32,889 bases of DNA, taken from assembly GCA_011525745.1 (NCBI GenBank), contig WYBU01000139.1, positions 1 to 32,889 on the forward strand, in the 5' to 3' direction. The notes below the pieces were generated by a model that worked only from the letters and a program-made list of their open reading frames with translations, had not been told where the DNA came from and ran no database searches. Positions 1-9,835 of the stretch are shown here, piece after piece. This DNA comes from Planctomycetaceae bacterium. GTDB taxonomy: Bacteria; Planctomycetota; Phycisphaerae; UBA1845; UTPLA1. The translations under genes were made by a program, and so were the position numbers. Within the stretch, counting starts at the first letter, position 1, and each line of letters starts with the position of its first letter.

Positions 1-485
1 ATTCACAGCCGGGGGCGGCTGTGCCCCATTCAGGGACGCGGGCGGCTGTGCTCCATTCACAGCCGAGGGCGGCTGTGCTCCATTCACCGCCGGGGGCGGC
101 TGTGCTCCATTCCCAGCCGAGGGCGGCTGTGCCCCATTCAGGGACGCGGGCGGCTGTGCCCCATTCACAGCCGGGGGCGGCTGTGCCCCATTCAGGGACG
201 CGGGCGGCTGTGCTCCATTCACAGCCGAGGGCGGCTGTGCTCCATTCACAGCCGAGGGCGGCTGTGCTCCATCACAGTCGGGGGCGGCTGTGCTCCATTC
301 ACAGCCGAGGGCGGCTGTGCTCCATTCACAGCCCGGGGGCGGCTGTGCCCCATTCACGGACGGGGGCGGCTGTGCTCCATTCACAGCCGAGGGCGGCTGT
401 GCTCCATCACAGTCGAGGGTGGGTGTGCTCCATTCACAGCCGAGGGCGGCTGTGCCCCATTCACAGCTGAGGGCGGCTGTGCTCC
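1..485. repeat. 27-bp palindromic tandem array (family A)
   Basis: About 18 head-to-tail units of roughly 27 bp fill the start of the window and probably continue to its left. Each unit pairs a spacer (CATTCA or similar) with the hairpin CACAGCCGAGGGCGGCTGTG, which is an 8-bp perfect stem with a 4-nt loop. Some units replace the left arm with CAGGGACG and so lose the stem, and a unit near 410-430 is degenerate. The units are a multiple of three, so open frames run through them, giving artificial AAVLHSQPR-type peptides that are not genes. The same 20-bp hairpin occurs singly between genes elsewhere in the window. Confidence 0.93.
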
Positions 486-496
486 GTGGGGGATGT

Positions 497-787
497 CTAT
501 TGAGACGAGTGACCCCGATGAGGCTTGGGCTGGGCCGGCGAGCGCGACGGTTTGGCGGCGGCCGACATGATCTGCGGGCGCGCGCATTCACACTGGCACA
601 CGCGATGCGTCAGTTCGAGCAGTTCCAACTCGCGAAAGATGTCCAGCACCGAGTCGCCGGCGTCGCCACCGACTTCTGATATCGAATGTCCGATCCGAAC
701 CGCCAGATGTCGCGCCGGCAATCCGGGAACACTGGCAACTCGGTCCTTCAGCGCCACCAGGGCGCGCACATACTGCGTGGCGGTCAT
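497..787 (-). CDS. small hypothetical protein (96 aa)
   Basis: I do not recognise this protein. The ATG at 787 is preceded by a purine-rich GGGGGGAGAG, a good Shine-Dalgarno, and the codons have mostly G or C in third position like the neighbouring genes. The first ~70 residues look like a folded domain (TQYVRALVALKDRV, then an acidic SVLDIFRELELLEL helix). The tail carries a CQCEC cysteine cluster and a basic, proline-rich end. The stop lies next to the family A array, so the C-terminus may have been trimmed or extended by it. The same frame stays open upstream to 1072 apart from one TGA at 938-940, so a shortened ancestral gene is possible but unproven. Confidence 0.5.
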   Translation of the reverse strand: MTATQYVRALVALKDRVASVPGLPARHLAVRIGHSISEVGGDAGDSVLDIFRELELLELTHRVCQCECARPQIMSAAAKPSRSPAQPKPHRGHSSQ

Positions 788-1649
788 GACTCTCCCCCCA
801 ACATGCAGAAGACGTAATTTCGGAAAGTCGTCCGAGGACCGTTGTTCGAGCGATCGATGGCCGATCGCGTCGGGCGAGATCCACGTGCTTTCCGGATGGA
901 TCGGTGACGCGGCCGCGCGGGCATCTGGATCGGCGGCTCATTCGCCGCCGAATTCCCCCGTGCCGGTCTCGAACGAGGCGATGCATCGACCGCCGCCCCG
1001 ACCCACCAAGCCATCCCCGTCGACTCCGTCGCGCTCCGGCGACGAATCGCAATTCACAGCCACCGACGGGATTCAACCGTTCCAAACATCCAATAGGCCG
1101 CGGCGGCCGGTCAAATTCGCAGAGGTTTTCTTCTAAGTCCAGTTGAGACAGAAGGTTTCGCGCGTGACATGATCGTGCCAATCGGCCATGCGGTGGCCGG
1201 GAAACCCTACCGCCGGACGACTCGCTTGAACCTAAAAGGTGTTCGGCAAGGCCCGAATCCACCTCGGACCCTCTGGACGCAGCGACGTTGACCTACTATC
1301 CTTATTCGTTACCGGCAATGTCCGGGTCGTTGTGCCGAAGGGTGGCGAGCGCCGCCCCCGGAAATCCCTACGATCCGGCGGACTCGGCGTGTGCGAGTCG
1401 GAGGGCGTTCGTGGAACCCCAGCGAGACCAGCGCGGCGCAGCCGCGCCGGGCAGGATCAATCCGAAAGCGCTCGCAGATCTGCATGAACCCAATCCGGGC
1501 GGGCGACCGCGTTGTGGTCGATTCGCGCCCTGCCGGTCCCTTTCTCTTTCAGTGAACCAGCGTCCGATACGATGTAATATGAATCCACGGCGCACCGGCC
1601 GACCGTCGCGGCCCGGTCCGGCAGCGCCAGTCTGCTCCATGGAACCACG
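788..1649. other. 862-bp stretch without a convincing gene
   Basis: Open frames exist on both strands (for example 588-1262 minus and 525-1136 plus) but their translations are Arg/Pro/Ser-rich, lack any recognisable motif and have no ribosome binding site. They look like chance frames of GC-rich DNA. The segment must hold the korA promoter. The only candidate I see is a TAATAT at 1575-1580, with a poor -35 (GTGAAC, 1552-1557). Confidence 0.5.
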
Positions 1650-3539
<1,890 letters not shown>

Positions 3540-3629
3540 GGGCGCGCGGGCTGCCAGTCCGTGCCAGCGGACCGGGACCCGCCGCGCAAGCGGCGGCAGG
3601 TCGACGAGGGGCAGGCCCGTGCCACGCGA

Positions 3630-3695
3630 CACAGCCGAGGGCGGCTGTGCCCCGTTGATTTGCGACACGCGATGATTCGGTCCGCGAGGCGGACC
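3630..3695. repeat. family A hairpin plus a second hairpin between korA and korB
   Basis: A perfect family A hairpin lies at 3630-3649 (CACAGCCGAGGGCGGCTGTG). It is preceded by a B-like GGCCCGTGCCACGCG at 3613-3628 and a CCCGCCGCGCAAGCGGCGG palindrome near 3577-3595. A second hairpin, GGTCCGCGAGGCGGACC, is at 3679-3695. Neither has a following T run, so they are not typical intrinsic terminators, although they may affect the korA-korB mRNA. Confidence 0.85.
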
Positions 3696-3726
3696 CTACA
3701 ATAGAGAGAGTGAGAATCGAAATATC

Positions 3727-4749
3727 ATGGCTCAAACCGGAACAACGCCGTTACTGACTCCCAAGGATTTCGCCAGCGATCAGGAAATCCGCTGGTGCCC
3801 GGGCTGCGGAGACTACTCGATCCTCGCGCAGGTCAAGAAAGTGCTGCCCACGCTGGGTGTGTCGCGCGAGAAGGTCGTGTTCGTCTCCGGAATCGGTTGC
3901 TCCAGCCGATTCCCCTACTACATGAACACCTACGGTTTTCACGGCATTCACGGCCGGGCGCCGGGCATCGCGACCGGAATTTCGGCGGTCAATCCCGAGT
4001 TGCAGGTGTGGGTGGCCACGGGCGACGGCGACGGACTGAGCATCGGCGGTAATCACCTGCTCCACGCCATCCGGCGCAACGTGAACATCAAGATTCTGCT
4101 ATTCAACAACCGCATCTACGGCTTGACGAAGGGGCAGTACTCGCCCACGTCGGAACTGGGCAAGAAGACCAAAAGCTCGCCCTACGGCACGATCGACTAC
4201 CCGCTGCATCCGTTGTCGGTGGCGATCGGCGCCGAGGCCACCTTTGTGGCACGCACGATCGACGTCGACGTGAAACACCTGGGCATGGTGCTGGAACGCG
4301 CGGCCCGGCACAAGGGAACGGCGTTTGTCGAAATCTACCAGGACTGCAACGTCTTCAATCACGACGCGTTCGCATATGCGACCGACAAGGACGTGAAGCT
4401 CGACAACGTCGTCTACCTCGAACACGGCAAGCCGCTGGTCTTCGGCAAGAACCGCGAGAAGGGCATCCGTCTGAACAACATGACGCCCGAAGTCGTCTCG
4501 CTCGGCGGCGACATCAAGGAAGACGATCTCATCTTCCAGGACGAACGCAGCGACAACCCGGCGCTGGCCTTCCTGTTGTCGCGCATGCACTACCCCGAAT
4601 ATCCCGAGCCGGTCGGCGTCTTCCGCGCCGTGCAGCGCCCGACGTTCGAGGACCGGCTCATCGAGCAGATCAACACGGCCGTCCAGAAGCAGGGCCGCGG
4701 CCGGATCGAGGACCTGTTCGATGACGGCGAGACGTGGGTGGTTGAGTAA
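3727..4749 (+). CDS. korB: 2-oxoacid:ferredoxin oxidoreductase, beta subunit
   Basis: This is the TPP- and [4Fe-4S]-binding beta subunit that partners KorA. The 340-aa protein has WCPGCGDYSIL (Cys24, Cys27), GIGCSSRFPYY (Cys58) and QDCNVFNHD (Cys207), the four-cysteine pattern that holds the cluster in this family. The TPP/Mg motif is GDGDGLSIGGNH, followed by LLFNNRIYGLTKGQYSPTS. HGIHGRAPGIATG is also characteristic. The 340-aa length is close to other KorB proteins. The start ATG has only a weak GAGAGAG upstream, but the next internal Met lies past the cluster cysteines. With KorA it forms a complete catalytic core; the ferredoxin partner is not encoded here. Confidence 0.94.
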   Translation: MAQTGTTPLLTPKDFASDQEIRWCPGCGDYSILAQVKKVLPTLGVSREKVVFVSGIGCSSRFPYYMNTYGFHGIHGRAPGIATGISAVNPELQVWVATGDGDGLSIGGNHLLHAIRRNVNIKILLFNNRIYGLTKGQYSPTSELGKKTKSSPYGTIDYPLHPLSVAIGAEATFVARTIDVDVKHLGMVLERAARHKGTAFVEIYQDCNVFNHDAFAYATDKDVKLDNVVYLEHGKPLVFGKNREKGIRLNNMTPEVVSLGGDIKEDDLIFQDERSDNPALAFLLSRMHYPEYPEPVGVFRAVQRPTFEDRLIEQINTAVQKQGRGRIEDLFDDGETWVVE

Positions 4750-4895
4750 ACGTCGAAACGTCGAAAAGTCGAAGAATCTTGTGCACCCTCCGACCGTAAT
4801 GCCGGGAACGATGAGGTTGCGCTATGGATTGTCCCGGGTCTTTGCTCGCGGGGCTATCCCGGCGCTGTGTGATGAGTCGCGTTTGTGATGCGGCC

Positions 4896-5336
4896 TCAGC
4901 GGCTTCCGCGTTTCGGTTTCAGCGCCTTACGCGTCGCCTGCATCGCCTCTTTCAGTTCGGCTTCGGTCTCGAAGGCCAGGTAGAGCACTACCTTGCGCCC
5001 CAGCACAGCCGCCGATGAGCCGCGGATATTCACGCCGCGGTCCGCAACCGCACGGCAAATCTGCGCCGCCAGCCCCGGCTTGTCCGGCCCATCGATGCGC
5101 ATCACGTGCATCCCGGCCGCCGGGACCATGCCGATGTCGCGCGCGGCGTTTTTCTGCTTCGTGTTGCGCAACGGCGATACGAAGACGCGTGACGTGTCTT
5201 CGTTGACGCGGCGCGCGATCAGGAACTCGAGCGACGCGCCCGCCAGAGACAGGGCCTCCAGCGAGCGAGCCAACATGCCGGGACGATTGACGATGTCGCC
5301 GGCCCATGCTTCGTTTCGGGTGATTCGATAAGTCAT
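4896..5336 (-). CDS. ACT-domain protein (146 aa)
   Basis: This small protein consists almost entirely of two ACT-like halves. The first has NRPGMLARSLEALSLAGASLEFLIAR near residues 16-42, and the second has GPDKPGLAAQICRAVADRGVNIRG near residues 83-106, the typical PG-L-A-I helix turn of ACT domains. Such domains bind amino acids or other small ligands and regulate enzymes. The frame is open upstream to 5429, but the ATG at 5336 has GGAGGG at a proper distance and begins the conserved part, so I use it. The gene starts 28 bp after the debranching enzyme stop and is probably co-transcribed with it. The ligand is unknown. Confidence 0.82.
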   Translation of the reverse strand: MTYRITRNEAWAGDIVNRPGMLARSLEALSLAGASLEFLIARRVNEDTSRVFVSPLRNTKQKNAARDIGMVPAAGMHVMRIDGPDKPGLAAQICRAVADRGVNIRGSSAAVLGRKVVLYLAFETEAELKEAMQATRKALKPKRGSR

Positions 5337-5364
5337 GGCAGCCCTCCGACAAAGGCGCCGAGAT

Positions 5365-7488
5365 TCACGGCCGCGGGGCGGCCACCGTCGGCGCCTTGGC
5401 GCCGCTTTCGCGATCGAGCCGCGCCGCATCGCTCGGCTTCGACGCCAAGCGCGGCTCGGTCAGATGCCACGCCCTCAGCAGTTCCGCCGCGGACCAGGCC
5501 TGGTTGATGCAGCCGCGCGGCGCGTGCGGCGGATCGCCGTCGAACAGCTCGCTCACGCCGCCCAGTCCCGCGTCCATGCGCGCATGATCGATCAGCGGGC
5601 GCAACAGTTCGCGCGCCGCCGCGCGGTTCTCCGGCGTGTCGCCCCGGACCCGCAGCAGCGCCTCGACGTAGGCGCCCATCAACCACGGATACACGCAGCC
5701 TTGGTGCGCCGCCTTCTCGCGCTGCTCCGGGGCGCCTTCGTACCGTCCGTGGTAGTCGGGATGATCACGGTCCAGCGTGCGCAGGCCGTAAGGCGTCAGC
5801 AGCCGTTGCGTGATTACTTCCAAGGCGCGCTCGGCCGGCTGCCGATCCAGCGGTGAATGCGCCAGCGACATCGCAAGTATCTGGTTCGGGCGCAGCGAGC
5901 GATCGGCGCCGTTGGCGGTCACGACGTCGGCCAGATAGCCGACGTCGGCCAACCAGAACGCCGACGCAAACGAGCGTCGCACGCGCTCGGCCATCTGTTC
6001 GTAGCGCATCGCGGCCGCGCCGTCGGTCTCGCGGATCAGCCGCGCCACCGACCGCAGGGCGTGATGCCACAGTGCGTTCACCTCCACCGGCTTGCCGTTG
6101 CGCGGCGTGATCCAGCGGCCGTCGTAGCGCGCGTCCATCCACGTGCACGCCGCGTTCATTCCCGAGCATGACACGAGTCCGTCGGCCGGATCCACGCCGA
6201 TCCAGACGGTCGGCCCGCTCTTGCGCGCCGGCCCCGTGCCCACCGCGTAAGCGTCGAGGATCGTGCAACAGCCGTGCAGCAGCCGCGCCGCCGTTGCGTG
6301 ATCGGGTCCGACGTGCGCCAGGAAGGCGTCGACGGCGTGGATGAACCACAACGGCTCGTCGGCGGCCGTGTACTCATATTCCTCCGCGTCGTTGATCACG
6401 TGATTCGGAAGCAGTCCGCCGCGCAGCAGGTCGGCCATTCGAATCAAAACGCGGCCGATGACTTCGACGTCGCATCCCGACAGCATCAATCCGGGAATGG
6501 CCACGCACGCATCGCGGCTGTAGCCGTCAAGCCACGGATACCCGGCCAGAATCAGGTCCGGTCCCGGCGCATCGGGCATCGGCTGGTGCACCACGCACTG
6601 CGTCAACGCGCGGCGGAACAGCGTCGGTGCATCGCATAACGCCACCGGAATCGACAGCGGCGGACGATGCATCCGCTCGCAGTGGGCGGCTGCGCGTCGA
6701 TAATCGGTGTGGCCCGCTTCGGCGACGATCTGAAGCACCAGATGTTGCTCGCTCTGGGCGACGAACGATCCGGGAACGAACAGGTCTTCGCCGCACTCCA
6801 GCCCACGGGCCGCTTCCTGCCGATAGCGGAAGTTGAACCACCAATCCGGCCGCGGGAGGAAGTCAACCGTGGCCTGTTCGCCGTGCACGTGCCCCGCGAA
6901 ACAGCAGCAGACCGTTCGGTCAAGCAGATGCTCGAGCACGAATCCGTCCGGCTTCCAGGCCTTGTCGTAAAACTCGCTGGCCGACTTGCGCCTCAACGCG
7001 TGCATTTCGCGACATGCCACCAGCGGCCAGACCTGCAACTTGACGCCGGTCTCCTGCCGCGCGTGAACGTCATAGCGCAACGTCACGCGATCGTGTCCTT
7101 CGTCGAGCCACAGAGTCCGTGTCACGTCGGCGCCGGCCAGCCGGTAGATCCACACGACGGCGGGCGACGGCGCTTCGTGATGCACCTCGACCAGCTCCAG
7201 GTGCTGATACCCGTGCGGATCGATGGCGTTGTTGAATTCAAAGTTGGACAGCAGGAATGTCCGGCCGCCCACGATGACGTGCTCGGCCGCATGGGACCAG
7301 ATCATCCAGCGGTCCGGTCCGCCCGGCCGGTTCCAGACCAGCCAGCCGTGATGGCGGCGCGTGGGGCAGTTGATCAACGTGGACGATGCGTATCCGCCGC
7401 GGCCGTTCGTGAGCAGCCACTCGCGATTCAACCAATCCTCAAGATTGCCGGGAAGCATATAGGTGACTCGCGGATCAGAATGCCGCAC
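5365..7488 (-). CDS. glycogen debranching enzyme (amylo-alpha-1,6-glucosidase type)
   Basis: This cytoplasmic enzyme of glycogen or maltodextrin breakdown removes alpha-1,6 branches. The N-terminal domain starts with REWLLTNGRGGYASS (NGRGGY at 28-33) and CPTRRHHGWLV, diagnostic of the bacterial/archaeal debrancher N domain. The C-terminal (alpha/alpha)6 catalytic domain has AGYPWLDGYSRDACVAIPGL near residue 315 and EEYEYTAADEPLWFIHAVDA near 365-385, matching the usual AGYPWF..RD and Y.TAD..LWF.HA motifs. The length of 707 aa is usual. The start is GTG at 7488 and gives an N-terminal leader of normal length; an in-frame ATG at 7458 is an alternative. Neither has a clear Shine-Dalgarno. The ACT-domain gene follows closely. 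Assignment to the family is firm; the exact glucan is not known. Confidence 0.92.
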   Translation of the reverse strand: MRHSDPRVTYMLPGNLEDWLNREWLLTNGRGGYASSTLINCPTRRHHGWLVWNRPGGPDRWMIWSHAAEHVIVGGRTFLLSNFEFNNAIDPHGYQHLELVEVHHEAPSPAVVWIYRLAGADVTRTLWLDEGHDRVTLRYDVHARQETGVKLQVWPLVACREMHALRRKSASEFYDKAWKPDGFVLEHLLDRTVCCCFAGHVHGEQATVDFLPRPDWWFNFRYRQEAARGLECGEDLFVPGSFVAQSEQHLVLQIVAEAGHTDYRRAAAHCERMHRPPLSIPVALCDAPTLFRRALTQCVVHQPMPDAPGPDLILAGYPWLDGYSRDACVAIPGLMLSGCDVEVIGRVLIRMADLLRGGLLPNHVINDAEEYEYTAADEPLWFIHAVDAFLAHVGPDHATAARLLHGCCTILDAYAVGTGPARKSGPTVWIGVDPADGLVSCSGMNAACTWMDARYDGRWITPRNGKPVEVNALWHHALRSVARLIRETDGAAAMRYEQMAERVRRSFASAFWLADVGYLADVVTANGADRSLRPNQILAMSLAHSPLDRQPAERALEVITQRLLTPYGLRTLDRDHPDYHGRYEGAPEQREKAAHQGCVYPWLMGAYVEALLRVRGDTPENRAAARELLRPLIDHARMDAGLGGVSELFDGDPPHAPRGCINQAWSAAELLRAWHLTEPRLASKPSDAARLDRESGAKAPTVAAPRP

Positions 7489-7544
7489 GGTACCGGGCCG
7501 TCGGGACCCGGATCATCGACCGCCGGGGGCCGAGCATGTTGCTT

Positions 7545-7571
7545 GTAGTATTGCACGAACAATTATGTCAA
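7545..7571 (-). promoter_or_regulatory. candidate sigma70-type promoter for the debranching enzyme
   Basis: On the minus strand a perfect TTGACA (7571-7566) is followed, after 15 bp, by TACTAC (7550-7545). The -35 is exact but the -10 is weak and the spacing short. It lies about 60 bp upstream of the GTG start. Confidence 0.4.
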
Positions 7572-7771
7572 GTACGATCGGCAGCTCGATGCAGCCGAGG
7601 ATCGGCGAACCGGTTTCCCACTGGGGGATTTCGCGGTGAGAATGGACTGAACGCCGCGGAATGCACGCCGCCTGCGGTGCGTCCGCCAATGCGTGGCCAA
7701 GAAAGCGGCGAGTTGTCCGCCGCTGTTGATTTCAGTGCGACCGGCTTATCATCGACTCGCTGAACCGGGGG

Positions 7772-8341
7772 TCAACGCTTCGCATGACGTCCCGCGTGGG
7801 GCAGCTCGAAGATCGACTGCGTTCTCAGAATGCGCCACTCGCCCGGGAACACGTGGAAGGCGTCCACGTGGAACTCGCGCTGACGGGCTTCGTAGTCGAC
7901 GTAGGAGAACGGCTCAAGCCCGCCGACGGCCCAGTGCTTGTAGGGCACAAACAGCCCGCGCTTGCGGGCGTTGCGTGACAGGTCGCGATAGGTCGTGCGG
8001 AAGATGTGCTCGCTCATCTCCTCGACCTGGCTGCTGAAGATGTAGCGGACATCATCCTCGAAGCGGTATTGGAAGTCACGTTCGCCGCGGTATCGGAACT
8101 GGGTAATGAGGTTACGGTCGGTCAGCAGCTCGTTGGCGACACTGGTCAGCTCGGTGACCATGGTGCCGTTGATCTGGAGTGTTACTAGATGGCCGAGTCC
8201 GGTGATCCAGATGTCGGCCTGGTAGCGGGGTAACTCGACGTGACGGTCGAGGTAAATGTGGAACAGCTCCGGGTGAAGCGCCCGCCGATACAGGAAAAAG
8301 CTCAGGTCCGCACTGCGTTGTTGGGTAGTTTCGGCTGCCAC
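7772..8341 (-). CDS. DUF2617-like protein
   Basis: A 189-aa protein of unknown function resembling the DUF2617 family, which I recall from planctomycetes and actinomycetes. The visible hallmark is an N-terminal FLYRRALHPELFHIYLDRHVE segment followed by ITGLGHLVTLQINGTMVTELT. The rest is rich in Arg, Tyr and Phe, with a conserved-looking GERDFQYRF turn. There is no signal peptide or membrane segment. The frame is open to a TTG at 8368, but the GTG at 8341 has GAGGA at 8 nt and lies about 45 nt downstream of a good -10, so I prefer it. It is divergent from nadA. The family call is from memory of motifs. Confidence 0.6.
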   Translation of the reverse strand: MAAETTQQRSADLSFFLYRRALHPELFHIYLDRHVELPRYQADIWITGLGHLVTLQINGTMVTELTSVANELLTDRNLITQFRYRGERDFQYRFEDDVRYIFSSQVEEMSEHIFRTTYRDLSRNARKRGLFVPYKHWAVGGLEPFSYVDYEARQREFHVDAFHVFPGEWRILRTQSIFELPHAGRHAKR

Positions 8342-8349
8342 CGACGAAG

Positions 8350-8354
8350 TCCTC
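8350..8354 (-). promoter_or_regulatory. ribosome binding site deciding a GTG start
   Basis: GAGGA on the minus strand, 8 nt before the GTG at 8341. The upstream TTG at 8368 has no such site, so the DUF2617-like protein most likely starts at the GTG. Confidence 0.6.
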
Positions 8355-8394
8355 AAATCGCGGGTCAAGAATACGAAAATCCAGTTGTAGGCCT

Positions 8395-8424
8395 ATTATA
8401 GCGATGAAGGTGAGCGGACGTGAA
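8395..8424 (-). promoter_or_regulatory. sigma70-type promoter for the DUF2617-like gene
   Basis: On the minus strand TTCACG (8424-8419) is followed after 18 bp by a perfect TATAAT (8400-8395). Transcription would begin near 8388, leaving a leader of about 45 nt before the GTG start at 8341. This is the best promoter match seen in the window. Confidence 0.6.
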
Positions 8425-8563
8425 CGATTAAATCCCGTTTTTTGCCGCAAATTGTGGCTTGATAGAACTTTGGTGCCGTGTCCCGTGCGTGGACAACCCC
8501 TGAATGAGCCGTTTATGCGGGGTGCAAACGGGTGTTTCCAGACGAGTGAATCGGACTAATCTG

Positions 8564-9697
8564 ATGCTATACCAGCCGCCACTTGCTCCGAAGTACGGTC
8601 GCATGTCAGAAAATGACATGGTGGCCGCGATTTGGGAGCACAAGCGCCGCTTGAGCCACCGCCTGGTGATACTGGGCCATCACTACCAGCAGGACGAAGT
8701 GATCCAGTTCGCCGACTTCACCGGCGACAGCCTCAAACTCTCGCAAATCGCTGCGGAACAAAAGGATGCGGAGTTTGTCGTGTTCTGTGGCGTGCACTTC
8801 ATGGCGGAATCGGCGGACATTCTGACGAGCGATCGCGTTAAGGTCATCCTGCCCGACCTCTCGGCCGGGTGCAGCATGGCGGACATGGCTGCCATCGACC
8901 AGCTTGAGGAGTGCTGGCAAGACCTGACGTCGATGAGCGACGACCTGATTGTTCCGATAACCTATGTTAACTCGGCGGCATCCATCAAGGCCTTTTGTGG
9001 TGGGCATGGAGGAGCATGTTGCACGTCATCGAACGCCCGCAAGGTTCTCGAATGGGCGCTGAACGGGGCAACCCCGGAAACCGGATCGAATCGCAAGGTT
9101 CTGTTCCTGCCCGATCAGCACCTGGGTCGTAACACGGCGTATGCCATGGGGTGGCCGCTCGAATCAATGGTGGTTTGGGACCCTGCGCAGCCGCGCGGCG
9201 GCCTGACGACGCAGCAGGTCCGCGACGCAACGATCATCCTGTGGAAGGGGCATTGCAGCGTGCACGCGCTGTTCAAACCGGAACAGGTTGACATGATTCG
9301 TGGCGTCGACCCCGGATTCAAGGTGCTCGTGCATCCCGAGTGCGAGTGGGCGGTCGTTCAGAAGGCCGATCTCGTCGGCAGCACCGAGTTCATCATCCGC
9401 ACGATCGAAGCGTCGCCGGCCGGCAGCAAGTGGGCCGTCGGAACCGAAATCCACCTGGTGCACCGGCTGGCCGATCGGTTCGCTGGCCAAAAAAACGTCC
9501 GGCTGCTCAGCGGCGTTCAGTGCCTGTGCACGACTATGTACCGGATCGACCTGAAGCACCTGCTTTGGTGCCTCGATGAACTGGCGGCGGGTCGCATCGT
9601 GAATCAGATTCGCGTCGATCCCGAAACGCGGACCCTGGCCCGTATCGCGCTGGATCGAATGTTGGCGTTGAAGACCGCACAACCGGTCGGGATTTAG
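8564..9697 (+). CDS. nadA: quinolinate synthase
   Basis: NadA condenses iminoaspartate with dihydroxyacetone phosphate to quinolinate in de novo NAD synthesis, using a [4Fe-4S] cluster. The sequence shows VILGHHYQQDEVIQFADFTGDSLKLS near the N-terminus and LPDLSAGCSMAD with the first cluster cysteine. GGHGGACCTSSNA is a substrate-binding loop, VHPECEW holds the second cysteine, and GVQCLCTTMYRIDL the third. This is the standard three-domain quinolinate synthase pattern with all ligands present. The frame is open from an ATG at 8504, but residues before MLYQPPL do not look like the family, so I start at 8564 (377 aa); neither start has a clear ribosome binding site. No nadB or nadC is nearby. 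Confidence 0.94.
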   Translation: MLYQPPLAPKYGRMSENDMVAAIWEHKRRLSHRLVILGHHYQQDEVIQFADFTGDSLKLSQIAAEQKDAEFVVFCGVHFMAESADILTSDRVKVILPDLSAGCSMADMAAIDQLEECWQDLTSMSDDLIVPITYVNSAASIKAFCGGHGGACCTSSNARKVLEWALNGATPETGSNRKVLFLPDQHLGRNTAYAMGWPLESMVVWDPAQPRGGLTTQQVRDATIILWKGHCSVHALFKPEQVDMIRGVDPGFKVLVHPECEWAVVQKADLVGSTEFIIRTIEASPAGSKWAVGTEIHLVHRLADRFAGQKNVRLLSGVQCLCTTMYRIDLKHLLWCLDELAAGRIVNQIRVDPETRTLARIALDRMLALKTAQPVGI

Positions 9698-9835
9698 AGA
9701 GGCGGGTCGACGACGGGTCCAGCCGTCTTGTCGCGCGGGTCGGTGGCGTTATTCAAACGAACGCATCGTCGCCCGTTTTCACATCGCCGATTCCGTGCGC
9801 CCTATCACGCTTCGATAGGCCTGCAATGGTCCCTT

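Noticed and set aside
1..485. CRISPR array
   Set aside because: Units are tandem with nearly identical 7-bp joins and there are no unique spacers or cas genes. The same applies to 32378-32889.
497..1075. Longer gene read through the TGA at 938-940 (selenocysteine or decay)
   Set aside because: The frame is open from 1072 except for this stop, but open frames are common in this base composition. There is no SECIS-like hairpin that I can support, and a good ribosome binding site marks the ATG at 787.
3630..3695. Intrinsic terminator between korA and korB
   Set aside because: The hairpins are strong but no T run follows, and the same hairpin is dispersed without regard to gene ends.
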